Shown here in pieces: positions 5,584-5,595 of a stretch of DNA of 5,595 nt. The notes below the pieces were generated by a model. It saw nothing but the letters and a program-made list of their open reading frames with translations. It did not search any database and had not been told where the DNA came from. Each line of letters begins with the position of its first letter. Positions within the stretch are counted from its first letter, which is position 1. The position numbers and the translations under genes were made by a program. Origin of the DNA: Balneolaceae bacterium (lineage in GTDB: Bacteria > Bacteroidota > Rhodothermia > Balneolales > Balneolaceae); assembly GCA_007118525.1 (NCBI GenBank), contig SKRK01000141.1, positions 1-5,595 of the forward strand, read 5' to 3'.

Positions 5584-5595
5584 CTAAAAATCTTC

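Noticed and set aside
1..5595. CRISPR array, tRNA, rRNA or a complete insertion sequence
   Set aside because: No regularly spaced repeats of 25-40 bp with unique spacers, no cloverleaf or rRNA-like sequence, and no transposase or integrase reading frame were found.

Overview
The window carries four intact, ordinary chromosomal genes on its left and centre. On its right is an accessory stretch that looks like the end of an integron-type gene-cassette array. Moderate GC content, AT-rich spacers, few clear Shine-Dalgarno sequences and the style of the proteins suggest a member of the Bacteroidota/Balneolota/Rhodothermota (FCB) group. This is an inference from protein style and not a database result.

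Layout. Positions 1-544 hold no convincing gene. They contain an 82-bp nested inverted repeat of REP/BIME type (280-361) and two pairs of short helically phased direct repeats ahead of the first gene. Positions 545-1282 (+) encode a DsbA/FrnE-family thiol oxidoreductase. The gap after it is almost filled by a roughly 200-bp MITE-like element with 12-bp terminal inverted repeats (1298-1500). Then come a VOC-fold, catechol-dioxygenase-like metalloprotein (1543-2040, +) and a luciferase-like flavin monooxygenase (2086-3075, +). These two are 45 bp apart, probably co-transcribed, and separated by a triple heptamer repeat directly before the second start codon. Converging on them is a ClsC-type cardiolipin synthase of the phospholipase D superfamily (3187-4689, -). 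The 111-bp gap between the convergent genes shows no clear terminator.

Right end. Divergent from clsC is a 40-codon stump of a type II NADH dehydrogenase/FAD oxidoreductase (4764-4886, +), cut off just after its Rossmann FAD-binding motif. Immediately beyond it, on the minus strand, the pattern is: C-terminal end of a ParE/RelE-like toxin (5452-5583), attC-like site (5333-5442), small single-pass membrane protein (5001-5306), attC-like site (4911-5000), then the stump. Each minus-strand stop codon lies 0-9 bp before an attC-like core, and the two sites share a 24-nt block with 19 identities. No integrase gene is visible, so this would be a CALIN (cluster of attC sites lacking an integrase) or the far end of a larger array.

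How the genes relate. The DsbA/FrnE, VOC and LLM proteins fit redox or aromatic/electrophile chemistry, but nothing in the sequence fixes a shared pathway. ClsC makes cardiolipin. The cassette genes are an independent accessory module, and the junction at about 4875-4910 is where mobile DNA or a deletion replaced the rest of the NADH dehydrogenase gene.
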